64,000 nt of DNA, taken from NCBI RefSeq assembly GCF_003289965.1, contig NZ_QMBQ01000002.1, positions 806,001 through 870,000 of the forward strand, in the 5' to 3' direction. Positions 15,723 through 25,542 of the stretch are shown piece by piece. The stretch's first letter is position 1; every line of letters starts with the position of its first letter. Both the position numbers and the translations under genes were made by a program. This DNA comes from Mesorhizobium atlanticum. GTDB taxonomy: Bacteria > Pseudomonadota > Alphaproteobacteria > Rhizobiales > Rhizobiaceae. The notes beneath the pieces were generated by a model, which saw only the letters and a program-made list of their open reading frames with translations, made no database searches and was not told where the DNA came from.

Positions 15723-15757
15723 AAAAGCCCCGGAGGAAACGATCCTCCGGGGCTTTT
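15723..15757. terminator. Bidirectional terminator
   Basis: A perfect 15-bp stem (15723-15737 with 15743-15757) is flanked by A and T runs, between the exported hypothetical gene and the convergent SIMPL gene. Confidence 0.9.
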
Positions 15758-15791
15758 GCGTGTCGGTGGCGCCTGCGGCGCTCGTCGGGCG

Positions 15792-16502
15792 TCATTTCAG
15801 CTCGAAGGTGACCGTGACCTGGACGTTGTAGGAATTCTCGCCGGCCTGCACCGGGACGGCGGAACGGGCGGCATCGAACGATTTGGCCGCCATCGGCATC
15901 GGCACCGGCGCAATATTCTGGTCGGTGATCTCGAGCACCTTGCCCAGGCCGACGCCGGCGGCTTCGGCGAGCGTCTTTGCCTTGGCCATCGCGTCGGCGA
16001 CGGCCTTCTTGCGCGCCTCGGTGATCGTCGCCTTCGGATCGTCATTGGTGAAGGCGATGCCGCCACCCTGGTTGACGCCGAGCGAAACCGCCTTGTCGAG
16101 GATCTCGCCGGTCTTGTCGACGTCGCGCACGCGCACCGACAGCGTGTTGGTCACCTGATAGGCGACGAGTTCCGCCTCCTGGCTGCCGTCGGCCTTGTTG
16201 GTGTAGTTGTAGCGCGGGTTGATCTGTATGCCCGTCGTCTGCAGGTCGCGCTCGGCAATGCCGGCGGATTTCATCGCCGCGATCACCGCCGCCATGGCGT
16301 CGTTGTTGGCGTCGAGCGCTTCGCGCGCGCTCTTTGCCTCGCGCATGACGCTCAGCGACAGGATCGCCATGTCGGGCGCCATGGTCGCTTCGCCTTCGCC
16401 GGACACGATGATGCGAGGCGGGGGCTGCGTGTCGGCGGCGCTTGCCAGCGCCGGGAACGCGACCGCGGCAGCGAGCGCGATAGGCAAAAGATGTCTGGTC
16501 AT
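15792..16502 (-). CDS. SIMPL domain periplasmic protein (DUF541)
   Basis: 236 residues with a signal peptide (cut near ALASAADTQ). The SIMPL (DUF541) domain follows: IIVSGEGEATMAPDMAILSL, a middle part with LQTTGIQINPRYNY and TNTLSVRVRDVDKTGEILDK, and an end with NSYNVQVTVTFEL. Family members (E. coli YggE, Brucella BP26) form ring-like oligomers in the periplasm and are linked to oxidative stress. The start at 16502 places the signal peptide correctly; the longer reading frame upstream is not convincing. Monocistronic, convergent with the hypothetical gene. Confidence 0.93.
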   Translation of the reverse strand: MTRHLLPIALAAAVAFPALASAADTQPPPRIIVSGEGEATMAPDMAILSLSVMREAKSAREALDANNDAMAAVIAAMKSAGIAERDLQTTGIQINPRYNYTNKADGSQEAELVAYQVTNTLSVRVRDVDKTGEILDKAVSLGVNQGGGIAFTNDDPKATITEARKKAVADAMAKAKTLAEAAGVGLGKVLEITDQNIAPVPMPMAAKSFDAARSAVPVQAGENSYNVQVTVTFELK

Positions 16503-16726
16503 GAAAACTCCTCGATGTCTGCGGTCCGCAGCCCGGTGCCGCGCTTGCATCGACCCTGCAAAAGGCATCGATTCCCTGCAATGCGGCGCATCGGCCGGGA
16601 CCTCTTCACGCGCCTTATGAACGCAAGCCGCTCTACGCAGCGAATATGGGCTGATTTTGGCGGTCTGCGCCATCGCTTTCGAAAGCCTTGCGCGGACGAG
16701 CGAAAAACACCAAGCCAGCCCGCGTG

Positions 16727-16755
16727 GGGCCTGTAGCTCAATGGTTAGAGCCGGC
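16727..16755 (+). pseudogene. 5' half of a tRNA gene (truncated)
   Basis: GGGCCTGTAGCTCAATGGTT (16727-16746) and the following AGAGCCGGC form the acceptor 5' strand, the TA at positions 8-9, and a complete D arm (GCTC...GAGC). The sequence then leaves tRNA pattern: no anticodon arm, T arm or 3' acceptor strand follows. It looks like the 5' end of a CAU-anticodon tRNA, though identity is uncertain without the anticodon. It marks the left edge of the decayed region to its right. Confidence 0.7.
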
Positions 16756-16877
16756 GCGCGTCCCAACGGGCCATAATTTGCTCTAGCCGGCTGACAGTCG
16801 GCAGAGTGTACCGACTGCCGCCGTCATCGACCCAGTTGCCGCCGCCAAAGGTTTGATAGACTGGGACCGGGCATTCA
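16756..16877. other. Non-coding junction
   Basis: Between the tRNA fragment and the glycosyltransferase remnant I see no credible gene and no missing tRNA half. Confidence 0.5.
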
Positions 16878-17724
16878 TCACTGTGGCGCGCCGCATGGGT
16901 GAGCTCGTTCCTCGCGCGTGTTTTTGTCATCCTTGAGCCGAGTCCCGCGCGAGCTGTCAATGAGGTCCCTGTAGACAGCGGCCTGACAAGCGACGACGTG
17001 TTCGACGGAGAATTCCTTCCTGACGCGCTCGGCCGCGCGACCGGCCACGACTCGCCCGTTTTCTCGATTGCCGAGCAGCTCGAGAATTTTTGCAGCCAAC
17101 ATGCTGGGTGCTCCGGGCGGAACCAGGAAGCCATTCCATCCGTCGCGAATGACCTCTGCGCCGGGCATGGTCCTGGTCACGATCTGCACACCGGCGAGTG
17201 CCGCCTCGAGCAGCACCCGCGGCACACCTTCCCGATACTCGGTCGGAAACGCGAATACATTCGCGAGCGCGAGCAGTGATGGGATGTCCTAACCGTGGCA
17301 GCGGCAGTGCGAGCCGCAATTTTGTGGAGCGCGCGATAGACTGGACGCAACGTCAAGGCCATGGGAGATCGCGACGAATAGAGGAAAGCCCGTCCGTTGA
17401 TCGTGCGAATGACCGGCACGCCAGGTGTGCTTCGCGCCGCCAAAGGAAGAAACACGGATGGTTTGGTGTCGAAGCTCTGCGCGAGATCGGGCTGCACCTC
17501 GACAAGGATCTTCGAAATGCTCCTGACTGCGGCCCAATCGGCCAGCGGACTGACGAAACGGTCGAAATTGAAGCGCCGATAGTCGATGCCTGCTCGCGCA
17601 AACGGGGCGGGTTCACCCGTTCCAGCCGCGGTTACGCGAAAGCCGTGATCGCGCAGGAGGGACATTGCCGGAATACGAACATAATGGTCTTCGCCGCCGA
17701 TATAGAGCAGATGGGGCTGCAGGG
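16878..17724 (-). pseudogene. Decayed family 4 glycosyltransferase gene
   Basis: The N-terminal part reads QPHLLYIGGEDHYVRIPAMS and SLLRDHGFRVTAAGTGEPAP down to about 17300. In another frame a GT4 C-terminus follows: LLALANVFAFPTEYREGVPR, VLLEAALAGVQIVTRTMPGA, and a stop at 16878. The ExxxxxxxE-type signature (EGVPRVLLEA) is present, but about 100 central residues are missing at a junction near 17290 and the frame changes there. The gene would have taken part in polysaccharide synthesis. Confidence 0.8.
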
Positions 17725-17829
17725 GGCGCGTCCCTCCGTAAGTGTCCCATTTGGATCGTCATGAAGGAGGTGAAGACCCTGCCTAGAATCACCATACGGC
17801 CGGCTCATGTCATCTACATTCGACATCTG

Positions 17830-18131
17830 CCCGCCTCCCAGGAATGGCTCATCGAGGTGTTCGCGCAGCGGTGACGACGACCCGATCGTTCCGAGCGGCT
17901 CCAGCTCCTGCGTGCGGTTGATCCGCATGTTCCACTGGTTCCCATCGCCGCAAACGCTGCGAATGAGGTGGGTCGTGATGTAAACTTCTCCGATGCCATC
18001 GCGCCGGAGCCCATTTGAGCACGAGCTCGAGGACGGGCCGCGCTCCGATCGGCATCAGAGGTTTTTGGCAAAATGGATATAAGCGGCTGTAAGCGCGTTC
18101 CCTTCCCGCCGCATTGAACGACAGCGTTCAT
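17830..18131 (-). pseudogene. Decayed NDP-sugar nucleotidyltransferase gene
   Basis: The start MNAVVQCGGKGTRLQP and ISILPK is the pyrophosphorylase signature (GGxGTRL...K). The sequence then passes through at least two frame changes: MPIGARPVLELVLKW in a second frame and MRINRTQELEPLGTIGS, SPLREHLDEPF in a third. The rest of the enzyme is absent. With the adjacent glycosyltransferase remnant it marks a lost surface polysaccharide locus. Confidence 0.8.
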
Positions 18132-18617
18132 GTTATCCTTCGTGCGCAAGAGCTCGCAATCGTTGAAGTATCGTGTCGTGATCGCGTCAGCCCCGGCGAT
18201 GACGGGCGGGCTGGAGCGGATTTGAAAAACTAAAACACAAGACTCTCCGCGCGTCTTCGTGCGTTTGGAGGAGATGACTTGCCGCAGTATGGCTTCGAGG
18301 TATCGCTCACTTGATCGCGCTTCTGCCGAGAGATAGGGAGATGACCGCCGACGTTCCGCAGAGCCTCGAGACACCGCAGCTCGCGTTTCGCCCTCTCGGA
18401 GCCGAGCGGACCTGCCAAGGGATCGCGCCGACAAAAGGCAAGTTCGCGCCACTGGGTGAGCGTATCAGGTCGCGCGGTTTGCCTGCCCGAGAAAAAATTC
18501 CGAAGCAGGCGGCCGAATTGGAATAATCTATCTCTACAGACTTAGTGGAATAATACCCTATAGGGCGATGCTTCACGGCCACGTCGAGGCAGTTTGCCGC
18601 CATAGGAACAAACAGGC
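18132..18617. other. Gene-free stretch before the organosulfur cluster
   Basis: About 480 bp in which the six frames show only Arg/Ser-rich out-of-frame translations; probably further decayed DNA of the polysaccharide locus. The last 90 bp (AT-rich around 18525-18560) must hold the promoter of the SsuD-like gene. Confidence 0.5.
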
Positions 18618-19790
18618 ATGGTTCACGAAACCCCCGACCGCATCAAAGTCCTATGGTTCCTGCCGACCCATGGCGACAGCCGCTATCTTGGGACCTCGGA
18701 AGGGGGCCGGGCGGTCGACCTGCCTTATCTGACGCAAGTGGCGCAGGCGGCCGACACGCTTGGCTATTACGGCGTGCTCCTGCCGACGGGCAGGTCCTGC
18801 GAGGATTCCTGGGTTATCGCATCGGCCCTGGCTCCGCTGACGCAACGGTTGCGTTTCCTGGTGGCGGTGCGGCCCGGCCTGCAGTCGCCGACGCTCGCGG
18901 CGCGCATGACGGCAACGCTCGATCGTATCTCGAACGGACGGCTGCTGATCAATGTCGTCACCGGGGGCGACCCGCTTGAGAACAAGGGCGACGGCATCTT
19001 CCTGTCGCATGCCGAGCGCTATGAGGTGACGCAGGAATTCCTGCAGGTCTACAAGCGCGTGCTGAGCGGCGAGACGGTCGAGCATCAGGGCAAGCATTTC
19101 CGCATCGAGGATGGCCGCCTCCTGTTCCCGCCGGTGCAGACGCCCTATCCACCACTCTATTTCGGCGGGTCTTCCGATGCAGGATCGATCGTGGCGGCGC
19201 AGGAGATCGACAAATATCTGACCTGGGGCGAGCCGCCCGCCGATGTCGCGCGCAAGCTCGACGGCGTGCGCGCGCTCGCCGAAAAAGCCGGCCGCAAGCT
19301 CTCCTTCGGCATCCGCCTGCACGTCATCGCCCGTGAGACCACCGCGGAAGCCTGGGCCGCCGCCGACAGGCTGATCAGCCGGCTCGATGACGCGACCATC
19401 GCCTCGGCGCAGAAGGTGTTTGCCCGCATGGACTCGGTCGGCCAGGCGCGCATGAGCGCGCTGCATGGCGGCGACCGGTCCAAGCTCGAGATCGCGCCGA
19501 ACCTATGGGCCGGCGTCGGCCTGGTGCGCGGCGGCGCCGGCACGGCGCTGGTCGGCGATCCCGCCACGATCGCCGAGCGCATCGACGAATACAGGCGGCT
19601 CGGCATCGATACCTTCATCCTCTCGGGTTACCCGCATCTTGAAGAAGCCTATCGCTTCGGCGAGCTGGTGCTGCCGCATTTGCCGACCGAACATCCGGTC
19701 AAGGCGCCCGGCTCGTCCGTCAACACCGGTCCTTTCGGCGAGACGATCGCCGGCGACCATCGCCCGAAATCGCTCGCCAGCGCCTCGTGA
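18618..19790 (+). CDS. ssuD: SsuD-like FMNH2-dependent alkanesulfonate monooxygenase
   Basis: 390 residues of the bacterial luciferase-like (LLM) fold. SsuD-type marks are [16 protein letters not shown] at the start, [14 protein letters not shown] with its Cys, [33 protein letters not shown] and [12 protein letters not shown]. The enzyme would release sulfite from an alkanesulfonate using FMNH2 and oxygen in the cytoplasm. The length agrees with SsuD. It opens a rightward cluster, and its stop overlaps the next start by 4 bp (GTGA). The FMN reductase gene at 29123 can supply its FMNH2. The exact sulfonate is unknown. Confidence 0.88.
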   Translation: MVHETPDRIKVLWFLPTHGDSRYLGTSEGGRAVDLPYLTQVAQAADTLGYYGVLLPTGRSCEDSWVIASALAPLTQRLRFLVAVRPGLQSPTLAARMTATLDRISNGRLLINVVTGGDPLENKGDGIFLSHAERYEVTQEFLQVYKRVLSGETVEHQGKHFRIEDGRLLFPPVQTPYPPLYFGGSSDAGSIVAAQEIDKYLTWGEPPADVARKLDGVRALAEKAGRKLSFGIRLHVIARETTAEAWAAADRLISRLDDATIASAQKVFARMDSVGQARMSALHGGDRSKLEIAPNLWAGVGLVRGGAGTALVGDPATIAERIDEYRRLGIDTFILSGYPHLEEAYRFGELVLPHLPTEHPVKAPGSSVNTGPFGETIAGDHRPKSLASAS

Positions 19791-21211
19791 ACGCGCTGCC
19801 GCCCCGGCCGCGAAGCCATGTTGTCATTCTTGGCGGCGGCTTTACCGGCGCAGCCGTGGCTTGGCATCTTGCCCGACAACCGGCGCGCCCCTTGATCAGC
19901 GTGATCGAGCCGCGCGCCTTGCTGGGCGGAGGACTGGCCTATTCCAGCGAAGAGCCGTCGCACCGGATCAACGTGCCGGCGGCCCGGATGAGCCTCGCGC
20001 CAGATGACGCGGAGCATTTCCTGCGCTGGCTGGGCGCCAGCGGCGAGGTCGAGCGCGACCCGGACGCCGTCTGGCACAATGATGACATCTATCCGAGGCG
20101 ACATGTGTTCGGCCGCTATGTCGCCGAGCATCTGGAACCCTTCGTCGCGGCCGGCGTGATCGACCATGTCCGGGATAGGGCGATCGGGGTGACACGAGCC
20201 GCCGACGGTCGAGGCTGGTCCGTCCAGACGCCTGGGCGGCGGCTGTCGGCCGAGATCGTCGTGGTTGCCATGACCCATCCCTTGCCGGATGTCCCGGCCG
20301 CCCTTGCGCCGATCGCGGATGCCGCCGGCTTCATCGCCGATCCCTATGCCGCCGGCGCGCTCGCCGCGATCGATCCCCATGCATCCGTGCTGATCGTCGG
20401 CTCGGGGCTGACTTCGGCCGACACGGTGGCGGAGCTCGACCGTCGTGGCCATCGCGGCCGCATCCTGGCGGTGTCTCGCCACGGACTTCGCTCGCGCGGG
20501 CATCCCGATGTGCGCGGCGCGCCCTTCGGCGATTTCGTTTCGACGCCGGCGACCACCGCGCTCGCCCTGCTCGAGAACATACGCTCGACCCTGGCGGCGG
20601 CAAGCGCCACCGGCGTCAATTGGCAGTCGGTCTTCGACCAGTTGCGGCTGCAGGGCCCCTCGCTGTGGTCGGCTTTCGGCCTCGATGAGCGAACGCGGCT
20701 GGTGCGGCGGCTGCGCGCCTTCTGGGACGTGCACCGTTTCAGGATAGCGCCGCAGGTCGAGCGCGTGCTCGACCGCCGGCACGCCGAAGGCACGTTCGAG
20801 AACATCGCGGCAAGACCGATGGGGTCGCGCCGCGAAGGAAACGCCCTGATCGTCAGCCTGCGGCGGCGTGGCCGAAGGCAGGCCGAGACCAGGCGTTTCG
20901 ATGTCGTCATCAACACCACGGGCCCAGCGCATGGAAAGGTTTTGCAAAGCAATCCAGCGCTTCGCTCGCTCGCCGACGCCGGCCTGATCAGGGTGGATCG
21001 CCATGGGCTCGGCATCGAAACCGGGCTCGACGGCCGTGCCATCGGTCCGGACGGCCAAGCGCTTGCCGGGCTGTTCATCGCCGGCCCGCTGGCGCGCGGC
21101 ACGTTCGGGGAACTGATGGGCCTGCCGGAAGTAGCCCGCTATGCGCAGACCGTCGCGTCCGAGATCGGCAGCCAGCTTGGCGCCTTTGCGGCGACCGAAG
21201 CGGCTCGTTGA
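19787..21211 (+). CDS. FAD/NAD(P)-binding protein
   Basis: 474 residues with a GTG start overlapping the SsuD-like stop by 4 bp. The N-terminal dinucleotide motif [18 protein letters not shown] is followed by [14 protein letters not shown] and [12 protein letters not shown], which fit the FAD-NAD(P)-binding family PF13454. A second nucleotide-binding segment is [17 protein letters not shown] (about 200), and the ATG-type motif near the end is NTTGPAHG. Such proteins accompany organosulfur LLM genes in several proteobacteria, but the reaction is not established. Translational coupling argues for a joint role with the monooxygenase. Confidence 0.85.
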   Translation: MNALPPRPRSHVVILGGGFTGAAVAWHLARQPARPLISVIEPRALLGGGLAYSSEEPSHRINVPAARMSLAPDDAEHFLRWLGASGEVERDPDAVWHNDDIYPRRHVFGRYVAEHLEPFVAAGVIDHVRDRAIGVTRAADGRGWSVQTPGRRLSAEIVVVAMTHPLPDVPAALAPIADAAGFIADPYAAGALAAIDPHASVLIVGSGLTSADTVAELDRRGHRGRILAVSRHGLRSRGHPDVRGAPFGDFVSTPATTALALLENIRSTLAAASATGVNWQSVFDQLRLQGPSLWSAFGLDERTRLVRRLRAFWDVHRFRIAPQVERVLDRRHAEGTFENIAARPMGSRREGNALIVSLRRRGRRQAETRRFDVVINTTGPAHGKVLQSNPALRSLADAGLIRVDRHGLGIETGLDGRAIGPDGQALAGLFIAGPLARGTFGELMGLPEVARYAQTVASEIGSQLGAFAATEAAR

Positions 21212-21376
21212 AAACCGGCGGCGAATGCAGCCACGCAAAATTGGTATTTCCGTCCGGGCAGAGCCATCAAAACGGAAAATCCTACTTTGTATATATACTC
21301 AGTAGACTAATAATTGGCGACGAAATCCGGCCACGGCCGGATCAATCGTTGGGACAGGCCAAACCGGGAGATCTCC
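21212..21376 (+). promoter_or_regulatory. Promoter region of the sfnG-led unit
   Basis: 165 bp between the flavoprotein gene and sfnG. An AT-rich block (about 21275-21315, containing TATATATACTCAGTAGACTAA) is probably an internal promoter. GGGAG at 21366-21370 is the sfnG ribosome binding site. No clear sigma-54 -24/-12 element was seen, although sfn genes in Pseudomonas use one. Confidence 0.45.
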
Positions 21377-22480
21377 ATGCCGCAGAATGATCGCGACGCA
21401 GTCAAATTCGCCTATTGGGTGCCGAACGTCTCGGGCGGCCTTGTCATCTCGAACATCGAGCAGAGGACCAACCACTCGGCCGAGTACAACCGCAAGCTGG
21501 CGCAGATCGCCGAGCAGGCGGGCTTCGATTATGCGCTCAGCCAGATACGCTTCACGGCCGGCTATGGCGCCGACGAGCAGCATGAGTCGGTATCATTCAG
21601 CCACGACCTGCTCGCAGCCACCAAGACGCTGAAGGTGATCGCGGCGATCCTGCCGGGGCCGTGGAACCCGGCGCTGGCGGCGAAGCAGCTCGCCACTATC
21701 AGCTATCTCACCAACGGCCGCGTCGCCATCAATCTCGTCTCCGGCTGGTTCCGCGGCGAATTCCACGCCATCGGCGAGCATTGGCTCGACCATGACGAGC
21801 GCTACCGGCGGTCGGAAGAATTCATCCGCGCGCTGCGCGGCATCTGGACCGAGGACAGCTTCACCTTCCGTGGCGACTTCTACCGCTTCAACCAGTATTC
21901 GCTGAAGCCGAAGCCGCTGAAGCCGTTGCCGGAGATATTCCAGGGCGGCTCGTCGCGCGCCGCGCGCGACATGGCCTCGCGCGTTTCGGACTGGTACTTC
22001 ACCAATGGCAACACGCCCGCCGAGATCGCCAAGCAGGTCGACGACATCCAGGCAAAGGCCAAAGCCAACAACCACTCGGTCAAGGTCGGCGTCAACGCTT
22101 TCGCCATCGTGCGCGAGACCGAGGAAGAGGCAAAAGCGGTGCTGGCCGAAATCATCGCCAAGGCCAATCCCGAGGCCGTCAATGCCTTTGGTCACGAGGT
22201 CAAGAATGCCGGCAAGGCTTCGCCGGAAGGCGAGGGCAATTGGGCGAAGTCGTCCTTCGACGATCTGGTGCAGTACAATGACGGTTTCCGCTCGAATCTG
22301 ATCGGCACGCCGAAACAGGTGGCGGAGCGTATCGTCGACCTCAAGCGTGCCGGCGCCGATCTCATCCTGCTCGGCTTCCTGCATTTCCAGGAAGAGGTCG
22401 AGTATTTCGGCAAGCATGTCATCCCGCTCGTGCGCGAGCTGGAAAACGCGGAAGCCGCGGCGGCGCTCGCCGCCGAATAG
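21377..22480 (+). CDS. sfnG: SfnG-like FMNH2-dependent dimethylsulfone monooxygenase
   Basis: 367 residues, LLM fold. SfnG marks are KFAYWVPNVSGGLVISNIEQ, the early HSAEYNRKLAQIAEQAGFDY, ILPGPWNPALAAKQLATI, VAINLVSGWFRGEF and FQGGSSRAARDMAS. SfnG oxidises dimethylsulfone to methanesulfinate using FMNH2. The ATG at 21377 has GGGAG 7 bp before it. It is followed by an ABC transporter, an SfnB-like protein and an FMN reductase on the same strand, and preceded by an SsuD-like gene, which together could take a methylated sulfone to sulfite. Confidence 0.9.
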   Translation: MPQNDRDAVKFAYWVPNVSGGLVISNIEQRTNHSAEYNRKLAQIAEQAGFDYALSQIRFTAGYGADEQHESVSFSHDLLAATKTLKVIAAILPGPWNPALAAKQLATISYLTNGRVAINLVSGWFRGEFHAIGEHWLDHDERYRRSEEFIRALRGIWTEDSFTFRGDFYRFNQYSLKPKPLKPLPEIFQGGSSRAARDMASRVSDWYFTNGNTPAEIAKQVDDIQAKAKANNHSVKVGVNAFAIVRETEEEAKAVLAEIIAKANPEAVNAFGHEVKNAGKASPEGEGNWAKSSFDDLVQYNDGFRSNLIGTPKQVAERIVDLKRAGADLILLGFLHFQEEVEYFGKHVIPLVRELENAEAAAALAAE

Positions 22481-22594
22481 CAACGCCAGCCGCCGGCCGG
22501 AGATCGTCCGGCCAGCCCATGGTCATGAACCGCACGCCCGATCGGGCGCGCGGCCGGGATGCTGCGTGCCTTCACTACAGTTGGGGACGATGGA

Positions 22595-23518
22595 ATGCCG
22601 ATATCCAACCATGCCTTCGGGACGATCGAGGCTTCGGTCTATGCGCCGGAAATCTTCGCGCAAGGGCTGCCGGCCGCTCAGCGACAGGCTCACGGCGACA
22701 GGCCTCGACAGCTTGCCGCGGAAGATGCCGCGCCGCTTCTTGCCCTTGAGGGGATAGGCCTGTCTTTCGGCGGCGTGGTGGCGCTGGCGGATGTCGATCT
22801 GTCGGTTCGACCGGGTGAGATACGCGCCATCATCGGCCCGAACGGTGCCGGCAAGAGCTCGTTGATCAATGTCATCAGCGGCGTCTATCGGGCTGATCGC
22901 GGCCACGTCCGGCTCTATGGCGCGCGCTATGCCCAAGTCCCGACGCAACGGCTGGCGCATCTCGGCGTCGCCCGCACCTTTCAGAACCTCGCTCTGTTCA
23001 AGGGGCTCAGCGTTCTCGACAATGTCGCGTCCGGCCTTGCCTACAGGACAAGATCCAACTTCGCCGGACAGATCCTCGGTGTCGGCCGCACCCGCCGTGA
23101 GCAGCAGGAGCAGCGCGGGCGCGCCGACCAGGTTCTCGAATTCCTGCACTTGACCGATGTCCGCGACCGGCTGGCCGGCACGCTGCCCTACGGCCTGCAG
23201 AAGCGTGCCGAGCTTGCCCGGGCGCTGGTCGCCGAACCGCGGCTGCTTTTGCTCGACGAGCCCATGGCCGGCATGACGGCGGGCGAGAAGAGCGAGATGG
23301 CGGCCTATGTGCGTGCGGCGCGCGACCGCTTCGCCACCACCGTCGTGCTGATCGAGCACGATGTCGGCGTCGTCATGGGCCTGTCGGACCGCATCGCTGT
23401 ACTCGACTACGGGCGCAAGATCGCCGACGGCACGCCGGACGAGGTCAGGAACGATCAGCGCGTGATCGACGCCTATCTCGGCGTCGCCTCCGACAATGAA
23501 GAGGGGGCAGGCATATGA
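22595..23518 (+). CDS. LIV-type ABC transporter ATP-binding protein (LivG-like)
   Basis: About 307 residues; an upstream in-frame ATG at 22559 would give 319. The N-terminal 50 residues are unusual and not part of the ATPase. Then the Walker A motif GPNGAGKSS, Q-loop region VARTFQNLALF, signature LPYGLQKRAELARAL, Walker B LLLLDEP and switch His in IEHDVGVVMG are all present. The longer Q-loop insertion and the C-terminal DAYLG are typical of LivG. The stop overlaps the LivH-like start by 4 bp. Confidence 0.9.
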   Translation: MPISNHAFGTIEASVYAPEIFAQGLPAAQRQAHGDRPRQLAAEDAAPLLALEGIGLSFGGVVALADVDLSVRPGEIRAIIGPNGAGKSSLINVISGVYRADRGHVRLYGARYAQVPTQRLAHLGVARTFQNLALFKGLSVLDNVASGLAYRTRSNFAGQILGVGRTRREQQEQRGRADQVLEFLHLTDVRDRLAGTLPYGLQKRAELARALVAEPRLLLLDEPMAGMTAGEKSEMAAYVRAARDRFATTVVLIEHDVGVVMGLSDRIAVLDYGRKIADGTPDEVRNDQRVIDAYLGVASDNEEGAGI

Positions 23519-24414
23519 TCGGCGACTTCGACTATCAGTTCTTCCTCGAAGTGCTGACCGGCGGCCTTCTCTCCGGCGTCATGTACTCGCTGGTCGCGAT
23601 CGGCTTCGTGCTGATCTACAAGACCTCCGGCGTGCTCAATTTCGCGCAAGGGGCGCTGCTTCTGTTTGCGGCGCTGACCTTCGTCAGCCTCGTCGAGCGC
23701 GGCGTCCCGTTCGCGCTGGCCTTGGCCGTCACCTTCGCCATCATGGTGGCGCTCGGCATCGGCATCGAGCGCACGGTGCTGAGGCCGCTGACCAACAAGC
23801 CGCCGATCACGCTGTTCATGGCCACGCTCGGCCTCTCCTATATCATCGAGGGCGCAGCCCAGCTCATCTGGGGCACGCAAGTCCACGGCCTCGAGCTCGG
23901 CATCGAGGACGTGCCGCTGGAAGTCGGCGGCGTGCTGATCAGCCAGTTCGACATCTTCGCCGCCGCGGTGGCCGCGGCCATGGTACTGCTCTTGTCGCTG
24001 TTCTTCCGCTACACCCGCATCGGCTTGAGCTTCCGCGCCGTGGCCGACGACCAGTTCGCCGCTTTAGCCGTCGGGCTCAGGCTGCCGCTGATCTGGGCCA
24101 GCGTATGGGCCGCCGCCGGCCTCGTCGCGCTGGTGGCTGGACTGCTCTGGGGCGCGCGCCTGGGGGTCCAGTTCTCGCTGTCGCTGGTGGTGCTCAAGGC
24201 GCTGCCGGTGCTGGTGCTCGGCGGCTTCGATTCCATCCTCGGCGCGATTGTCGGCGGGCTTCTGATCGGCGCCAGCGAGAAGCTCGCCGAAGTCTATATC
24301 GGCGACTATTTCGGCGGCGGCATCGAAAGCTGGTTCGCCTACGTCGTGGCACTCGTCTTCCTGCTTGTCCGCCCATCCGGCCTGTTCGGCCAGAAGCTTG
24401 TCGAAAGGGTCTGA
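23515..24414 (+). CDS. LIV-type ABC transporter permease (LivH-like)
   Basis: 299 residues with about eight membrane helices. LivH marks: FLEVLTGGLLSGVMYSLVAI and GFVLIYKTSGVLNFAQGALL near the start, and LVLGGFDSILGAIVGGLLIG close to the C-terminus, the cytoplasmic loop that contacts the ATPase. It overlaps the LivG-like gene by 4 bp and is followed by the LivM-like gene after 2 bp. The substrate is inferred from context to be an organosulfur compound rather than an amino acid. Confidence 0.92.
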   Translation: MIGDFDYQFFLEVLTGGLLSGVMYSLVAIGFVLIYKTSGVLNFAQGALLLFAALTFVSLVERGVPFALALAVTFAIMVALGIGIERTVLRPLTNKPPITLFMATLGLSYIIEGAAQLIWGTQVHGLELGIEDVPLEVGGVLISQFDIFAAAVAAAMVLLLSLFFRYTRIGLSFRAVADDQFAALAVGLRLPLIWASVWAAAGLVALVAGLLWGARLGVQFSLSLVVLKALPVLVLGGFDSILGAIVGGLLIGASEKLAEVYIGDYFGGGIESWFAYVVALVFLLVRPSGLFGQKLVERV

Positions 24415-24416
24415 CG

Positions 24417-25457
24417 ATGAGCGCCATCGCCACGCAACTGTCTCCGGCCGCCGCGCTGCCGAAATGGCTGGCGCCGCTGCTCCTCATCGCCTTCGCCTAT
24501 GTCGTCATCCCGCTGATCGGCAACTCCTACCTGTTCGAGGCGATCCTGCTGCCTTTCCTGGCGCTCAGCCTGGCGGGCGTGGGGCTGAACATCCTCACCG
24601 GCTATGCCGGCCAGGTGTCGCTCGGCAGCGCCGCCTTCATGGCGGCCGGCGCTTTCGCCGCCTATAATTTCAACCTGCGTATCGAAGGCCTGCCGCTCGT
24701 CGCCAGTATCATCCTTTCCGGCCTCGTGGCTGCCGCGATCGGCATCGTCTTCGGCCTGCCCAGCCTGCGGCTGAAAGGCTTCTATCTGGCGGTCTCGACA
24801 CTTGCCGCGCAGTTCTTCGTGCAATGGGCGCTGACCAAGTTCAGCTGGTTCTCCAACAACTCGGCGTCAGGCGTCATCGATGCGCCGAAGCTTTCCATCG
24901 CGGGCTTCGAGTTCGACGGCGCGGTCGGCCGTTATCTCTTCGCGCTTACCGTCGTCGTCGTCCTCACCTTCCTTGCCCACCGGCTGGTCACCTCGCAGAC
25001 CGGGCGCAACTTCATCGCCATCCGCGACAACGACACGGCGGCGCGCATCATCGGCATTCCGGTGCTGAAGACGAAGCTGCTCGCCTTCGCCATCTCGTCC
25101 TTCATCATCGGCGTCGCCGGCGTCATTTGGGCGTTCGCCTATCTGAGGACCGTGGAGCCGGCGGGCTTCGACCTCGACCGCTCGTTCCAGATCCTGTTCA
25201 TCATCATCATCGGCGGGCTCGCTTCGATACGCGGCGCTTTCCTGGGTGCAGCGCTTATCGTCGTCTTCCCGCTGGTGCTGTCGCGCCTCGGCGGTTTCCT
25301 GCTCGGCGACCTCTTCGATTCCGGCGTGCTCGACATGAGCCAGCGCATCGTGCTCGGCGCGCTCATCATCCTCTTTCTGATCCTGGAACCGGACGGGCTG
25401 GTCGCCCTCTGGGACAGGGTCCGGAGACGGCTCACGCTCGCCTGGCAATCGAGCTGA
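24417..25457 (+). CDS. LIV-type ABC transporter permease (LivM-like)
   Basis: 346 residues, about nine to ten membrane helices. Family marks are LSLAGVGLNILTGYAGQVSL and GSAAFMAAGAF, GFYLAVSTLAAQFFVQW, and the coupling loop FIAIRDNDTAARIIGIPVLK. It starts 2 bp after the LivH-like stop (TGACGATG), showing translational coupling. Together with the LivH-like permease it forms the membrane channel. Confidence 0.92.
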   Translation: MSAIATQLSPAAALPKWLAPLLLIAFAYVVIPLIGNSYLFEAILLPFLALSLAGVGLNILTGYAGQVSLGSAAFMAAGAFAAYNFNLRIEGLPLVASIILSGLVAAAIGIVFGLPSLRLKGFYLAVSTLAAQFFVQWALTKFSWFSNNSASGVIDAPKLSIAGFEFDGAVGRYLFALTVVVVLTFLAHRLVTSQTGRNFIAIRDNDTAARIIGIPVLKTKLLAFAISSFIIGVAGVIWAFAYLRTVEPAGFDLDRSFQILFIIIIGGLASIRGAFLGAALIVVFPLVLSRLGGFLLGDLFDSGVLDMSQRIVLGALIILFLILEPDGLVALWDRVRRRLTLAWQSS

Positions 25458-25542
25458 GACCGGTTGGCAGCCGCGCGCTCCAACACTGCAAGCATTCAGA
25501 GAATGAACCGGGCAAAAGCCCCATACTGGAGAACCTCGAACC

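Noticed and set aside
16745..17134. A 129-codon minus-strand frame over the tRNA fragment
   Set aside because: It crosses the tRNA remnant and the end of the glycosyltransferase remnant in the wrong frame; not a gene.
16727..18617. An active genomic island, integrase or transposon at the tRNA fragment
   Set aside because: No integrase, transposase, terminal repeat or second tRNA half was found; only decayed polysaccharide genes.
19649..21238. A 529-codon minus-strand frame
   Set aside because: Shadow of the FAD/NAD(P)-binding protein gene; no motif in the minus frame.
21212..21376. A sigma-54 promoter before sfnG, as in Pseudomonas
   Set aside because: No TGGCAC-N5-TTGCW element could be found, and no SfnR gene is present in the window.
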